Assembly: GCA_964247975.1 (NCBI GenBank)
Contig: CAXTWH010000014.1
Span: forward strand, 43,197 to 107,196
Source of the DNA: KBS-96 sp964247975
Lineage (GTDB): Bacteria; Acidobacteriota; Terriglobia; Bryobacterales; Bryobacteraceae
Direction of reading: 5' to 3'
Length of the DNA stretch: 64,000 nt
The position numbers and the translations under genes were made by a program. The stretch's first letter is position 1, and each line of letters begins with the position of its first letter. Below are positions 18,187-27,700 of this stretch, piece by piece. The notes under the pieces are model-generated. The model made no database searches, was not told where the DNA came from, and worked only from the letters and a program-made list of their open reading frames with translations.

Positions 18187-18843
18187 TTATTTTTCGCCGT
18201 TCCAAACAAGCAAACGCACCGGCGTAGGATTGTAAGCGTTGCAGGGATTGTTCAATTGCGGGCAGTTGCTGATCAACGCCAGAACATTCATATCGGCGCG
18301 CATTTCCACGTATTTGCCTGCCTCGGAAATGCCGTCCGCAAAAGTGAGTTTGCCTTCCGGCGTTACCGGCACGTTCATAAAGAAATTGATGTTGCTGCCC
18401 ACATCGCGTTTGCTCAATCCGTAGCTGCTGTGAACCACTGCCCGCAAAAAGCTTTGCCGACAGGCGTGCATGTACCGCTTTTCCAGCGCATAGCGCACGG
18501 TGTTGCTTTCGGTGGAACACGCGCCGCCTAACGTGTCATGTCGCCCGCAGGTATCGGCAGTAACGGTGAGCAGGGAACGGGACAGGTTTGACATCAACTG
18601 CGTTCCCGCCGTCAGGTAAATATTTTTCTGGTGAACAATGGTGTCAGTGGCGCTGTAACGTTCGGCAGTATCGTCCGCATTGTAAAAGAAAGTATCCACC
18701 GCTTGATTGCCGTGGAGGTCCACAATGCGGAACACCTGCCCGGCTTCGATCCGGTAAATCCAAGGTTCGCCCGCTTCCAACTCGAAATCGTAAACCGCTT
18801 TTTCCGGGTCCAATGAACTTTCAATGATGTTGCGATCTGGCAT
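18187..18843 (-). CDS. Urea carboxylase-associated protein 2 (DUF1989), possible carboxyguanidine deiminase subunit
   Basis: This 218-residue protein with the DUF1989 fold shows GQVFRIVDLHGNQAVDTFFY, TADTCGRHDTLGGACS, NINFFMNVPVT and YVEMRADMNVLALISNC. The conserved Asp, His and Cys residues in these blocks are likely catalytic or metal ligands. In Pseudomonas, the paired UAAP1/UAAP2 proteins form a carboxyguanidine deiminase that turns carboxyguanidine into allophanate. Here the gene sits between UAAP1 (22 bases upstream) and the carboxylase (10 bases downstream), the standard order. The ATG at 18843 follows a GGGAA box. All family motifs appear intact. Confidence 0.9.
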   Translation of the reverse strand: MPDRNIIESSLDPEKAVYDFELEAGEPWIYRIEAGQVFRIVDLHGNQAVDTFFYNADDTAERYSATDTIVHQKNIYLTAGTQLMSNLSRSLLTVTADTCGRHDTLGGACSTESNTVRYALEKRYMHACRQSFLRAVVHSSYGLSKRDVGSNINFFMNVPVTPEGKLTFADGISEAGKYVEMRADMNVLALISNCPQLNNPCNAYNPTPVRLLVWNGEK

Positions 18844-18865
18844 GATGTTGTTCCCTGTTCCCAAG

Positions 18866-19597
18866 TTAGAGGAAATACCGCTCCGTATTAATAAACCCGC
18901 GAGCGTTTTCGGGGCGCGACAACCGGCAGGGATCATCCGGCGCAGGCGGCGGTACCCGGCGAATGGAAACAACCACCGGCTTAGGGTCGTACTCAGGATC
19001 AGGATCAAGCGGGTGCTGGCAGGTATCAAGCACCACCAGCGTATTCATTTCAGCCCGAAGCTCGACATATTGGCCCGGCTGCGAATTGTTGGGAACGTAA
19101 TTTAAGGAACCGTCATCGCCAACTACTACTTTGCTGAAGAAATTAATATTGGCGGGAAGATCGCGCAGCGTTAAGCCGAATTTTTCCAGCTCGATCAAAA
19201 AATTATCCCGCGAGTTCCGGTAGAAATTGTTGCGAAACTGCTGATATCGTTTTAGGCCATACTTGTGCGCCCCGGCAGCCGCGTCGGAATGCCCGCATAA
19301 AGGGTCATGCCAGCCGCAGGTATCTTCCGTGATGGAGCAAAGAATCCGCCCCATATCGGAGTACAGAACAAACCCTTTGGTCAAGTGAGCGATATGCTGC
19401 GCTTTCAGGGTATCCGGCATATTGTAGCGTTCCGCCGGAATTTCAAAATTAAACAAAAGAATCCCCACATTCGCCCCGCCCTCCACATCGGTAATCCGCA
19501 GCGAAGTGCCGCGCTTCAGAACGTGCGACCAGGCGTCTCCGCCTTGTACACACTCTTCCCAGATTACGGACGAGTGAGAAGCCGTCTCGCTCCCCAT
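18866..19597 (-). CDS. Urea carboxylase-associated protein 1 (DUF1989), possible carboxyguanidine deiminase subunit
   Basis: This 243-residue partner of UAAP2 shows the same fold: LKRGTSLRITDVEGGANVGI, TEDTCGWHDPLCGHSD, ANINFFSKVVVG and YVELRAEMNTLVVLDTCQHP. GGAGG seven bases before the ATG gives a strong start. It is the first long gene of the operon and lies 60 bases downstream of a short cysteine-rich ORF that reads like a leader peptide. The similarity to UAAP2 fits a heteromeric enzyme arising by duplication. The assignment to guanidine metabolism follows the Pseudomonas work; a pure urea pathway would not need these proteins. Confidence 0.9.
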   Translation of the reverse strand: MGSETASHSSVIWEECVQGGDAWSHVLKRGTSLRITDVEGGANVGILLFNFEIPAERYNMPDTLKAQHIAHLTKGFVLYSDMGRILCSITEDTCGWHDPLCGHSDAAAGAHKYGLKRYQQFRNNFYRNSRDNFLIELEKFGLTLRDLPANINFFSKVVVGDDGSLNYVPNNSQPGQYVELRAEMNTLVVLDTCQHPLDPDPEYDPKPVVVSIRRVPPPAPDDPCRLSRPENARGFINTERYFL

Positions 19598-19657
19598 AGA
19601 TAAACCTCCAATGAATACCTAAACACTGCTCAGGAATAAATTGCGTGTTGGAAATAA

Positions 19658-19771
19658 CTAAGCGCGGGCGGGAACAGGAGGTCCGCAGCAGACATCCATA
19701 GCGGTGATCCGCAGCAGAACGCGCAGAGAAATCTTTCGGCTTAAATCCGGCAGTGGTTCTCCTTGCGGCAT
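19658..19771 (-). CDS. Short ORF with tandem cysteine codons, probable leader peptide
   Basis: From the ATG at 19771 this frame gives 37 residues: MPQGEPLPDLSRKISLR, then VLLRITAMDVCCGPPVPARA, then TAG. A second possible start is the CTG at 19753, which has AAGGAG five bases upstream and would give 31 residues; the ATG has no ribosome-binding site. The basic/hydrophobic stretch followed by two adjacent Cys codons and PPVPARA at the end resembles in design the cysteine-tract upstream ORFs of actinobacteria, which attenuate sulfur genes when cysteinyl-tRNA is limiting. It ends 60 bases before UAAP1. No clear terminator hairpin was found in that gap, so control may act through Rho or translation. 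Confidence 0.55.
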   Translation of the reverse strand: MPQGEPLPDLSRKISLRVLLRITAMDVCCGPPVPARA

Positions 19772-19881
19772 AGAGGTATGGTGACAGATCGACGGCGGCA
19801 AACACAAGGATCAAAGATATAAATAATTTCGATACGTGCGTGTCTTTACGCTTGCTATCCTAGCCTCAAGCCTTCTCAGGT

Positions 19882-20991
19882 TTGGCCACGTTTGCCGCCA
19901 CCCTACGCGACGGGTTGAATATTTTTGTGGCCAACTTTCTACGTATTCTTGTTTTTCTTCCTTTATTGTTGACGCCAGCCGCCTTCGCGCAGAAGCCGAC
20001 GTTTACCGTGGGCTGGTCCATTTATGTCGGTTGGGACCCTTACCAGTACATGGCCAAATCGGGCCTGCTACGCAAATGGAGCGACAAATACGGTGTCAAT
20101 ATCAAAATTCAGCGATTCGATTACGCGCCCTCAATTGATGCCTTCACGTCCAAAAACGTTGATGCCTGCACCATGACCAACATGGAAGCGCTGGACCTGC
20201 CCGCCGCTTCGGGCGTGGACACCACGGCAATCATTATCGGCGATTATTCAAACGGCAATGACGCGCTGCTTGCCCGTAACGGCAACACGCTGAAGAGTCT
20301 GGGCGGTAAAAACCTGTTATTGGTGGAAAAAACCGTTTCGCAGTATCTTTTGGAACGGGCCTTTGCCTTGAATAAAGCAGATGAAGAATTGAAGCGCGTC
20401 CGGCTGGTCAACACTTCCGATTCCAACATCGTAGCCGCTTTCATGAACGATTCTTCGCAAACAGCGGTTGTCACCTGGAAGCCTTTGGTTTCGCAGATTG
20501 CCAGGATGAAAGGCGTCACTACGCTGTTCGATTCATCGAAGATTCCTGGTGAAATTCTTGACCTACTGGTGGTCCGCACTGAAGTTCTCAACAAACCCGA
20601 TGGCAGCGGCCAGAAGTTTGCCAAAGCTATCACCGGAGCCTGGTACGAATTATTAGCCCGCATGAGCGGCGCTGATTCTGAAAAAGTTTTGGGCGCAATT
20701 GCGGCAGTTTCGGAAGACACGCTTCCTTCCTACAAAGAGCAACTCAGCACTACTCATCTGATGTACAAGCCGCAGGAAGCAGCCGGCATGGCGACATCTT
20801 CCGGCTTGAAAGACAAAATGGCGCTGGTGCGGCAGTTTTGTTTCAGTCACGGACTGCTCGGTTCAGGCACCAAATCAGCCGACGATATTGCGATTCAATA
20901 CCCGGATGGAAGCGTGCAAGGCAAGAAAGATCGCATTCGCTTGCGCTTCGATAGTTCTTACATGCAAGCGGCGGCAGGAGGAAAGCTGTAA
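19882..20991 (+). CDS. ABC transporter substrate-binding protein of the urea carboxylase region
   Basis: This periplasmic-binding protein of about 369 residues has a hydrophobic leader (FLRILVFLPLLLTPAAFAQ) and a NMT1/SsuA-like two-lobe fold. The mature start PTFTVGWSIYVGWDPYQYMA and the DACTMTNMEALDLPAASGVD region match the subfamily found beside urea carboxylase genes. It starts the plus-strand importer operon that diverges from the leader ORF. The TTG at 19882 has only an AGG upstream; a TTG at 19915 would place the signal peptide at the very N-terminus and is a fair alternative. The ligand is probably urea, guanidine or a related cation, by context only. Confidence 0.85.
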   Translation: MATFAATLRDGLNIFVANFLRILVFLPLLLTPAAFAQKPTFTVGWSIYVGWDPYQYMAKSGLLRKWSDKYGVNIKIQRFDYAPSIDAFTSKNVDACTMTNMEALDLPAASGVDTTAIIIGDYSNGNDALLARNGNTLKSLGGKNLLLVEKTVSQYLLERAFALNKADEELKRVRLVNTSDSNIVAAFMNDSSQTAVVTWKPLVSQIARMKGVTTLFDSSKIPGEILDLLVVRTEVLNKPDGSGQKFAKAITGAWYELLARMSGADSEKVLGAIAAVSEDTLPSYKEQLSTTHLMYKPQEAAGMATSSGLKDKMALVRQFCFSHGLLGSGTKSADDIAIQYPDGSVQGKKDRIRLRFDSSYMQAAAGGKL

Positions 20992-21842
20992 TGTTCCGGG
21001 TGTTCGCTGCTCCAAACCGAACGGCCCTGATTGTACTTTCGTGGCTGCTTTTCGCTGCCGGAATTCTCATTTATCTGCGCACGGCCCACCTGCGGCATGT
21101 GGAAAATCCGGAAGATCGCATTGTTCCCTCTATTGCGCAGTTAGCGCACGGTTTCGTTCATTCGGCCACCACCCCGGCGGAAGATGATTATGATACGCCT
21201 GAAACAGAACATCCTTCGCTCCTTCAGCAGTTTTTCAGCAGCATGTTGTGGAAAGACACAACAGCCAGCGGCAAACGATTTTTAATCAGCATTGCGCTGA
21301 TGTTTCCGGCAGTTGTGCTGGGCATGCACATGGGCGCATTCCCCTGGATCAGCGGTTTTTTCCTGCGCTTCACTTTATTCTTTGACAAGATCATCGCGCT
21401 TTCCATCCTACCCATTTTGTTTATCGCTTTCGGCATTGGGGAGTTCGCCAAAATCATGCTGATTGTGATTGGCGTGGCTCCTACGATTATTCTCGATTCG
21501 TTTAACCTCACCAAAGCTGTTCCCGCCGAACAGATTGTGAAAGGCTTCACCTTGGGCGCGCGCGATATTGCCGTGGCTTACCGGGTGGTGCTGCCGCAGA
21601 TTTGGCCCCGCGTTTTAAACAGCATACGTTTAAACTTGAAAGCCATCATGTTGTTCCTGTTCGCTGGTGAAATGATCGCTTCCACTGATGGCCTGGCTTA
21701 CCGCATCGCGCTGTTGCAGCGGCACATGGGCATGGATGTCATCATCCCTTACGTGCTCTGGGTGGCGTTCTTACTTTTTCTAGTGGATAGCGCCCTTCGA
21801 ATCATCATCCGTGTCACAAATCCCTGGTTCCGCGAGGTATAA
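20991..21842 (+). CDS. ABC transporter permease, urea carboxylase region
   Basis: This 283-residue inner-membrane protein of the nitrate/sulfonate/taurine permease type has a first hydrophobic segment at residues 10-28, a loop rich in acidic residues (about 55-75), and further membrane segments. The EAA-type loop that docks the ATPase is seen in KGFTLGARDIAVAYRVVLPQ. Its ATG shares one base with the stop of the binding-protein gene (TAATG), showing tight coupling. One permease gene suggests a homodimer. The substrate is that of the neighbouring binding protein. Confidence 0.88.
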   Translation: MFRVFAAPNRTALIVLSWLLFAAGILIYLRTAHLRHVENPEDRIVPSIAQLAHGFVHSATTPAEDDYDTPETEHPSLLQQFFSSMLWKDTTASGKRFLISIALMFPAVVLGMHMGAFPWISGFFLRFTLFFDKIIALSILPILFIAFGIGEFAKIMLIVIGVAPTIILDSFNLTKAVPAEQIVKGFTLGARDIAVAYRVVLPQIWPRVLNSIRLNLKAIMLFLFAGEMIASTDGLAYRIALLQRHMGMDVIIPYVLWVAFLLFLVDSALRIIIRVTNPWFREV

Positions 21843-21843
21843 G

Positions 21844-22689
21844 ATGACGCCCTTTCTTTCCGCTACGGACATCACAGTTCGCTTTGCTTCTAAAAACGGA
21901 CAGCAGCACACTGTATTTTCCGGCTTGAACCTCAACATAGCGGAAGGCGAGTTTGTTTGCATTGTAGGCCAAACAGGATGCGGCAAATCAACCTTGCTGA
22001 AAGTTCTACTGGGGTCTGAACATCCTTCCACCGGAACCGTCAGCCTCGACGGTAAACCGTTCCACCAGCCTTGCCGCGATCGCGGGTACGTGCCGCAAAA
22101 GTATTCCTTGTTCCCTGATAAAACCGTTCTGCAGAACGTGGCGTTCGGACCCATTATGGAAAGCTTCGGGCTGCACAAGCTTCTGTTGCCCTCGTGGTGG
22201 CGTCAACGCCGCGCGATTCGGGAAGAAAGCATGGAATACCTGAAGCGTGTCGGATTAACCGAAAGAGACGCTTCAAAATACCCGGACCAGTTATCCGGCG
22301 GCATGCAGCAGCGAGTGGCGATTGCTCAGTCGCTGATCTTGAAACCGAAAATTCTATTGATGGACGAAGCGTTCAGCGCGCTTGATCCGGCTACCCGGAC
22401 CGATATGCAGAAGCTTATCCGCTCCATCTGGAAAGAAACCGGCACAACGGTTGTTTTCGTTACGCACAACTTGGCGGAAGCGGTTTACCTGAGTTCGCGT
22501 ATCGTCTTACTGGCACCTAATGAGAAAAGGGAGTGTTCACGCATTGCGCTTGATCTGCCCATTTCCGATTACATTCGAAAGCCGGACGGCTATCCTAAGC
22601 AGAACGAACTGGAACGCCTTATTCACGATATCGAGTCCGCCGCGATGGGTGATCGTTTTGAGCAGGAGATGGCGGAGTTTGGTTCTTAA
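21844..22689 (+). CDS. ABC transporter ATP-binding protein, urea carboxylase region
   Basis: This 281-residue ATPase has Walker A GQTGCGKST (residues 42-50), signature LSGGMQQRVAIAQ, Walker B ILLMDEAFSALD and switch histidine VFVTHNL. It belongs to the SsuB/TauB-like group, which powers uptake with the two genes before it. The ATG at 21844 comes one base after the permease stop. Its last 71 bases overlap the 3' end of the convergent GPx-like gene, so both proteins use that DNA in different frames. Confidence 0.92.
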   Translation: MTPFLSATDITVRFASKNGQQHTVFSGLNLNIAEGEFVCIVGQTGCGKSTLLKVLLGSEHPSTGTVSLDGKPFHQPCRDRGYVPQKYSLFPDKTVLQNVAFGPIMESFGLHKLLLPSWWRQRRAIREESMEYLKRVGLTERDASKYPDQLSGGMQQRVAIAQSLILKPKILLMDEAFSALDPATRTDMQKLIRSIWKETGTTVVFVTHNLAEAVYLSSRIVLLAPNEKRECSRIALDLPISDYIRKPDGYPKQNELERLIHDIESAAMGDRFEQEMAEFGS

Positions 22690-23254
22690 CAGGTTCGCTG
22701 GCTTTCGCCTGCAATGCGGTTTCTATCGCCACCACAAAATCAGGATCATCGGGCGGAACGTTGGCTTCAAAGCGATCGATCAAACTTCCGTTGCGCCCAA
22801 CCAGAAACTTTGTGAAGTTCCAATGCACGTTGCCGTGCAGCTTCGGATTGCTTTCCTCCGTTAAGAAGTGGAACAAAGGCGTAATTTCATCGCCTCGCGT
22901 CGCCACTTTCGAGAAAAGCGGAAACGTGACATGATACGTTTTCTCGCAGAACTCTTTAATCTTCTGCTCGTTATTCGGCTCTGCATTGCCGAAGTCGTTG
23001 GAAGGAAATCCCAGAACCACCAAACCGCTTTGCTTGTACTTCTCATACAAAGATTCAAGCCCGGCATATTGAGGAGTGTAGCTGGAATCGCTTGCCACAT
23101 TTACAATCAGCAGCACCTTGCCTTTGTAAGCGGCCAGCGAAGCCATTTTGCCGTTGATATCGGGCAGATTGAAATCGTAGATTGCCGGTTTGGAAGCGGG
23201 TTCAGCCGCCAGCAGAGCGGCGAACCCAAGGCACAATAAACAGCGCTTCAACAT
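22619..23254 (-). CDS. Glutathione-peroxidase-like protein lacking the catalytic cysteine
   Basis: This 211-residue exported thioredoxin-fold protein has a signal peptide (LKRCLLCLGFAALLAAEP) and GPx motifs: YDFNLPDINGKMASLAAYKG, KVLLIVNVAS, GLVVLGFPSNDFG and HWNFTKFLV. Active GPx enzymes read NVASxCGxTPQY, with Cys or Sec. Here the segment is NVASDSSYTPQY, with TCC (Ser) at the Cys position. The tetrad Gln region (CNQFG) reads SNDFG, while the Trp and Asn (WNF) remain. Ordinary peroxidase chemistry is therefore unlikely. The last 23 residues are an odd polar tail encoded inside the end of the ABC ATPase gene. It follows the DUF1501 gene by 10 bases. Confidence 0.8.
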   Translation of the reverse strand: MLKRCLLCLGFAALLAAEPASKPAIYDFNLPDINGKMASLAAYKGKVLLIVNVASDSSYTPQYAGLESLYEKYKQSGLVVLGFPSNDFGNAEPNNEQKIKEFCEKTYHVTFPLFSKVATRGDEITPLFHFLTEESNPKLHGNVHWNFTKFLVGRNGSLIDRFEANVPPDDPDFVVAIETALQAKASEPVKNQTPPSPAQNDHPSRRTRYRE

Positions 23255-23264
23255 GAGTAACAAA

Positions 23265-24710
23265 TCAGGCGATGATATCCGTAATTACATTTCCGGCTAC
23301 GTCGGTCAGGCGGAAATCACGGCCGCTGTATTTGTAAGTCAATTTTAGGTGATCAATGCCGAGCAGGTACAAAATCGTCGCATGGATGTCATGGACGTGT
23401 ACCGGTTTATCAATGGCTTTCCAGCCGAAATCATCGGTAGCTCCATAGGTAAACCCAGGCTTCACTCCGCCGCCCGCCATCCACATAGTAAAGCCGTGCG
23501 GATTATGGTCGCGGCCCGCATGGGTTTGTCCGCCATTAAAACCGCTGCCGGTTTCCACTACCGGAGTACGCCCGAACTCTGATCCGCAAACAACCAGGGT
23601 TTCGTCAAGAAGACCGCGCCCTTTTAAATCTTTAATCAAAGCGGCAAAGGGCTGGTCGGAATCCTTCGCGGTTTTCCGGTGAAGCTGAATATCAAAGTGA
23701 TGGTCCCAAGGGTCGGCTTTGGCATAGTAAACCTGCACCATACGGACGCCGCGCTCTACCAGACGAGCCGCCATCAGACAACCGCGAGCGGTGCTTCCTT
23801 CCCCATACATTTTCTGAACAGTGTCGCTTTCCTTGGTCACATTAAAGACTTCAGGAGCTTCGGTCTGCATATGGTAAGCGGTTTCCATCGACTTAATGGT
23901 GGCTTCCAGTTGCGGGTCGTGAGCTTCCGCGCCTTGCAACTGCAGGTTGTCCAACTGCGTTACCAGGTCCAGTTCCTTACGCTGGCGCGCGGCGTCGATT
24001 TTTTTGTTTTGAATATTCGGAATCAGCTTTTCCGGGTCGAACTTTTTATCTTTGTCGCTATCGGAGATATAGGTTCCCTGGTGAATTGGCGGCAGAAAGC
24101 CCGCGCTCCACAGCGGCGGTCCTACGGTGGTGGGCACGTCAGGACATAACACCACAAACCCAGGCAGGTTTTGATTATCCGTTCCTAACCCATAGGTGAG
24201 CCAGGAGCCCATCGAAGGCCGTCCAGTGACATTGGCTCCCGAATTCATCATGATTAAAGCCGGCTCATGGTTCGGAATGTCCGTGTAAACGGACTGCACA
24301 AAACAAATATCGTCCACTACGGAGCCGATATGCGGAAATATTTCACTTACCTGCTTTCCGCACTTCCCGTACCGTTCGAAAGTAAACGGTGATTTCATGA
24401 GGTTGCCGACTTTGCGTTCGTGCGAAAGCGCGCCGCCCGGTATGGGTTGGCCGTCATATTTCGTCAGCATCGGCTTCGGATCAAAACTATCCACTTGCGA
24501 CAAGCCGCCGTTCATGAAAAGAAAAATGACCCGTTTTGCTTTCGGTTTAAAGTTCGGTTTGTCAATCAGCCAGGGAGCAGGCGAGGTAGGCTCCGCCAAT
24601 GCTTTGCTGATAGAGCCGACCAGTCCGGAAAACGCCAACATGCCAAACCCGTTGCCCATGCGGCATAATGCATCGCGGCGCGTTAATGGCTGTCCTTGTG
24701 TGTGTCGCAT
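23265..24710 (-). CDS. DUF1501 protein (sulfatase-like fold), Tat-exported
   Basis: This 481-residue protein of the DUF1501 family is distantly related to sulfatases and alkaline phosphatases and abundant in Planctomycetes and Solibacteres. The N-terminus carries a twin-arginine signal (LTRRDALCRMGNGFGMLAF). Family motifs include RVIFLFMNGGLSQVDSFDPK, PSMGSWLTYGLG, GCLMAARLVERGVRMVQVYY, VVCGSEFGRTPVVE and GRDHNPHGFTMWMAGGGVKPG, which hold probable metal-binding Asp and His residues. It lies 17 bases after the PSCyt/DUF1549 gene, the usual partner, so both proteins probably act together outside the cytoplasm. The substrate of the family is unknown; carbohydrate or sulfated polymer use is often proposed. 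Confidence 0.9.
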   Translation of the reverse strand: MRHTQGQPLTRRDALCRMGNGFGMLAFSGLVGSISKALAEPTSPAPWLIDKPNFKPKAKRVIFLFMNGGLSQVDSFDPKPMLTKYDGQPIPGGALSHERKVGNLMKSPFTFERYGKCGKQVSEIFPHIGSVVDDICFVQSVYTDIPNHEPALIMMNSGANVTGRPSMGSWLTYGLGTDNQNLPGFVVLCPDVPTTVGPPLWSAGFLPPIHQGTYISDSDKDKKFDPEKLIPNIQNKKIDAARQRKELDLVTQLDNLQLQGAEAHDPQLEATIKSMETAYHMQTEAPEVFNVTKESDTVQKMYGEGSTARGCLMAARLVERGVRMVQVYYAKADPWDHHFDIQLHRKTAKDSDQPFAALIKDLKGRGLLDETLVVCGSEFGRTPVVETGSGFNGGQTHAGRDHNPHGFTMWMAGGGVKPGFTYGATDDFGWKAIDKPVHVHDIHATILYLLGIDHLKLTYKYSGRDFRLTDVAGNVITDIIA

Positions 24711-24727
24711 TCTGTTGTCCGTTCTAC

Positions 24728-27700
24728 CTAGTTCATAAATTCAAATTCGTTGGAGCTGAGAAGCACGCGCGCGTACTCCTTCCAGGCAGTGGTTGGCTGC
24801 CCGGTAATGGTTTCCCCTTTCAAATCAGGGGTGCTATGCAAAAAGTTAATGGCGAGTTCCATTTCTTTTGCGTTGGGATCGCGATTGAACAGCAGCTTGT
24901 AGGCTTTTTTCACGCGGGCCGTATCGTCGCCGGCTGGATACACGCGCTTTGCCAGTTGTTCGGCGTGCTGGTAAACGAATGGGCTGTTCATGAAATACAA
25001 GCGCTGCAAAGGAACAATGGTGCTGAAGCGTTGTTCCGCCGTAAACGAGGGATTCGGAAAATCGAACACCTGCAGAAAATTGTTCATGCGGAACCGGCTG
25101 ATTTTGCAGTACACAGTGCGCCGGTTATTTGTGTCAGTGAAATCGCTGGAAGGTCCACCCACATTTTTCAAATCGAGAGTTCCAGCCGCAGCCAGCACGG
25201 AGTCACGAATCTGTTCCGCATCGAGCCGCTGCCGATTGAAGCGCCAGCAGAGCCGGTTCGCAGGATCCTTCTCATCGTTCGCTTTTGAATCTTCGCTCGC
25301 CAGCATGTACACCGAAGACAGCATAATTTCGCGCTGTAATTTTTTAACAGATCTGCCATTGGCAACGAAAGATTCGCTTAAATAATCGATCAGTTCCGGG
25401 TTGCTGGGCGGGTCGCCCATTTTGCCGAAATTGTCCGGCGTATTCACAATGCCGCTGCCGAAATGCCATTTCCAGACCCGGTTCACAAACACGCGGGTGG
25501 AAAGGGGGCTGTTGATTACGTCTTCGGCAAACTGCATGCGTCCGCTGCCTTGCGTGTAAGGTTTCGGGTCTCCCGGTGAAAGCACAGTCGGGAAGTGGCG
25601 CGGCACTGCATCGCCCAAGTTGTGCGGATTGCCGCGCAGGTTTACCGCTATGTTGATAGGCTTCGGCTTATCGGCCACGCCATGCAGGAAAGGAAACTTC
25701 TGCTTTTCCGTTTCTTTTTGCAAGGCTTCCATTTGTGTTTGCAGTCCCTGCATGTGTTCCTGCCATTCCGGGCTTAAACGGCGCGTTAAGGCCCAATCGC
25801 GGAACACAAGCACACCCGGTTTGCCGCGTCCGGCCATGGCGTCCGAATCAGCCGAGCGGACAAAAATCTCCAGGTACAGATTCGCTTTTTCCGTCGGCAG
25901 CGTTTTCAGTTCCAAGCTGCAGCCCGGGCAGAACTGGTCATCGGTTTCAAACTCGTTCGGTTTCGCATCGCGCTCCGGAGGTTCCGGCACATCGGCTTTA
26001 GCTTTGATGATGTCGTTTTCTTTATCCAGCTTTTTCGATTCCGCCATCAAACTGAGAAGAAGCTTCTGGAAATCAGCAGCCAGCAGTTTTGCTTCGTCTT
26101 CCGATCCGCCGCTGGCCACCATCGCCTGCCAGTCTTTCAGGTACGTGTAGGTTTTCTTAGGCGTTTGCAGGTATTTCACCCAACGCTCCAGCACTTCCGG
26201 GTCGCAGTGGTCCTTCATAGCCGCCGCTTCGAGCGGCATCTTCGGTTCACCGCTCACGCGCCAGGCCGCCACCATGTACTTCGCCGTCTGGTAAGCATAA
26301 ACTTCAGCTAACTGCTTGCTTTCGGTTTGGGCAAACTCGCGCATCTGTTTGCGCAAAGCGCCGATCTCATCCTGTTTGCGCTGCCAGGCCAGTACCGTTG
26401 CTTCGGAGCTGACCGGATACTCGTTGTAAGTGGTGCTGGCAAAAACGCCGACCAGGGAATAATAATCTTTCTGCAGAATCGGATCGTACTTGTGATTGTG
26501 GCAGCGGGCGCAGGCCACTGTTAGGCCCAGCAGTCCTCGCGTCACCATATCCACTCGTTCGTTGCGTTCATCGGCGCGGCCCTGTACCGGTTCGGCTTGG
26601 TCCCAAATCCACGGGCCTTGGCCTAGCATCGCAGTGCCGGGAAGGAGCTTTTCTTTCAGCTTCGGATCCTGCACCAGATCGCCAGCCAGTTGCGCCTTGA
26701 CGAACGTGTCGTAAGGCATGTCCTCGTTGAAAGCTTTAATCACCCAATCGCGATAGATATAGGAACCACTCCACGGCATGTAGCCGCGGCCCTGCGGATC
26801 AAGACCGCGAACATCATCCTCGCCATAGCGAACCACGTCCAGCCAATGCCGTCCCCAACGCTCTCCATAACGGGGCGATTGGAGCAAGCGGTCAATCAGC
26901 TTCTCGTAAGCCTTGGGAGATTTGTCCTGTTCAAATGCCTGTACTTCTTCCGGCGTCGGCGGCAAACCCGTCAGATCGTATGTGGCGCGGCGAATCAGCG
27001 TACGCTTGTCAGCCATTTGTACCGGCTGCAAGCCTTCCTTTTCCAGCTTTGCTAAAACAAAACGATCTACATCCGTCCGCGCCCATTTTCCATCCTGCAC
27101 CGCAGGCGGATCAATTTTCCGCAGCGGCGCAAATGACCAGAACTCGCGTTGTTTCGCGGTGATGGTAGGTCCGGTAGGAACCGGCGCAGCACCTACTGAA
27201 GAAGGCCACGGCGCACCCATCTTTACCCATTCTTCTAAGGTTTTTACGTCTTCCGGTTTCAGCTTGCCGCCTTTGGGCATCTTCAAGTCCGGGTCAGTTT
27301 GACGCACCGCGCGGATCAGCAGACTTTTGTCCGGGTCGCCCGGCACAATCGCCGGACCGGAATCGCCGCCTTTCAACAAGGCATTCAATGAATCAACGCG
27401 GAGCCCGGCGGTTGCTGCTTGCGTGTGGCAGGCGTTGCAATTATTGGCAAAGATAGGCCGGATGCGCGTTTCAAAATAATCTGCCGCTGCTGATGCAGTT
27501 GGCACCGGCCCGGAAACGCTGCTGGTTTTCGCAAGAACAGGGCTGACCGTTTCATGCGCTTTCGCTGTTGTGGCGGTGCCGGGTCCGGGCGCGCCCGCTT
27601 TCACCCATTCTTCTAAAACAGCAACTTCTTCCGGTTTCAGCTTGCCGCCTTTGGGCATCTTCAAGTCCGGGTCAGTTTGACGCACCGCGCGGATCAGCAG

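Noticed and set aside
18177..18209. ATG at 18209 as the start of the carboxylase
   Set aside because: It would overlap UAAP2 by 23 bases and add an N-terminal tail not found in the family; the TTG at 18176 has a ribosome-binding site.
19598..19881. A guanidine riboswitch between the importer and the carboxylase operon
   Set aside because: The conserved ykkC-type blocks (GGGUUCCG, GUCCGAGAG, the AAAAGCCCGGGAGA-type core) could not be found on either strand, and no mini-ykkC loop pair was seen.
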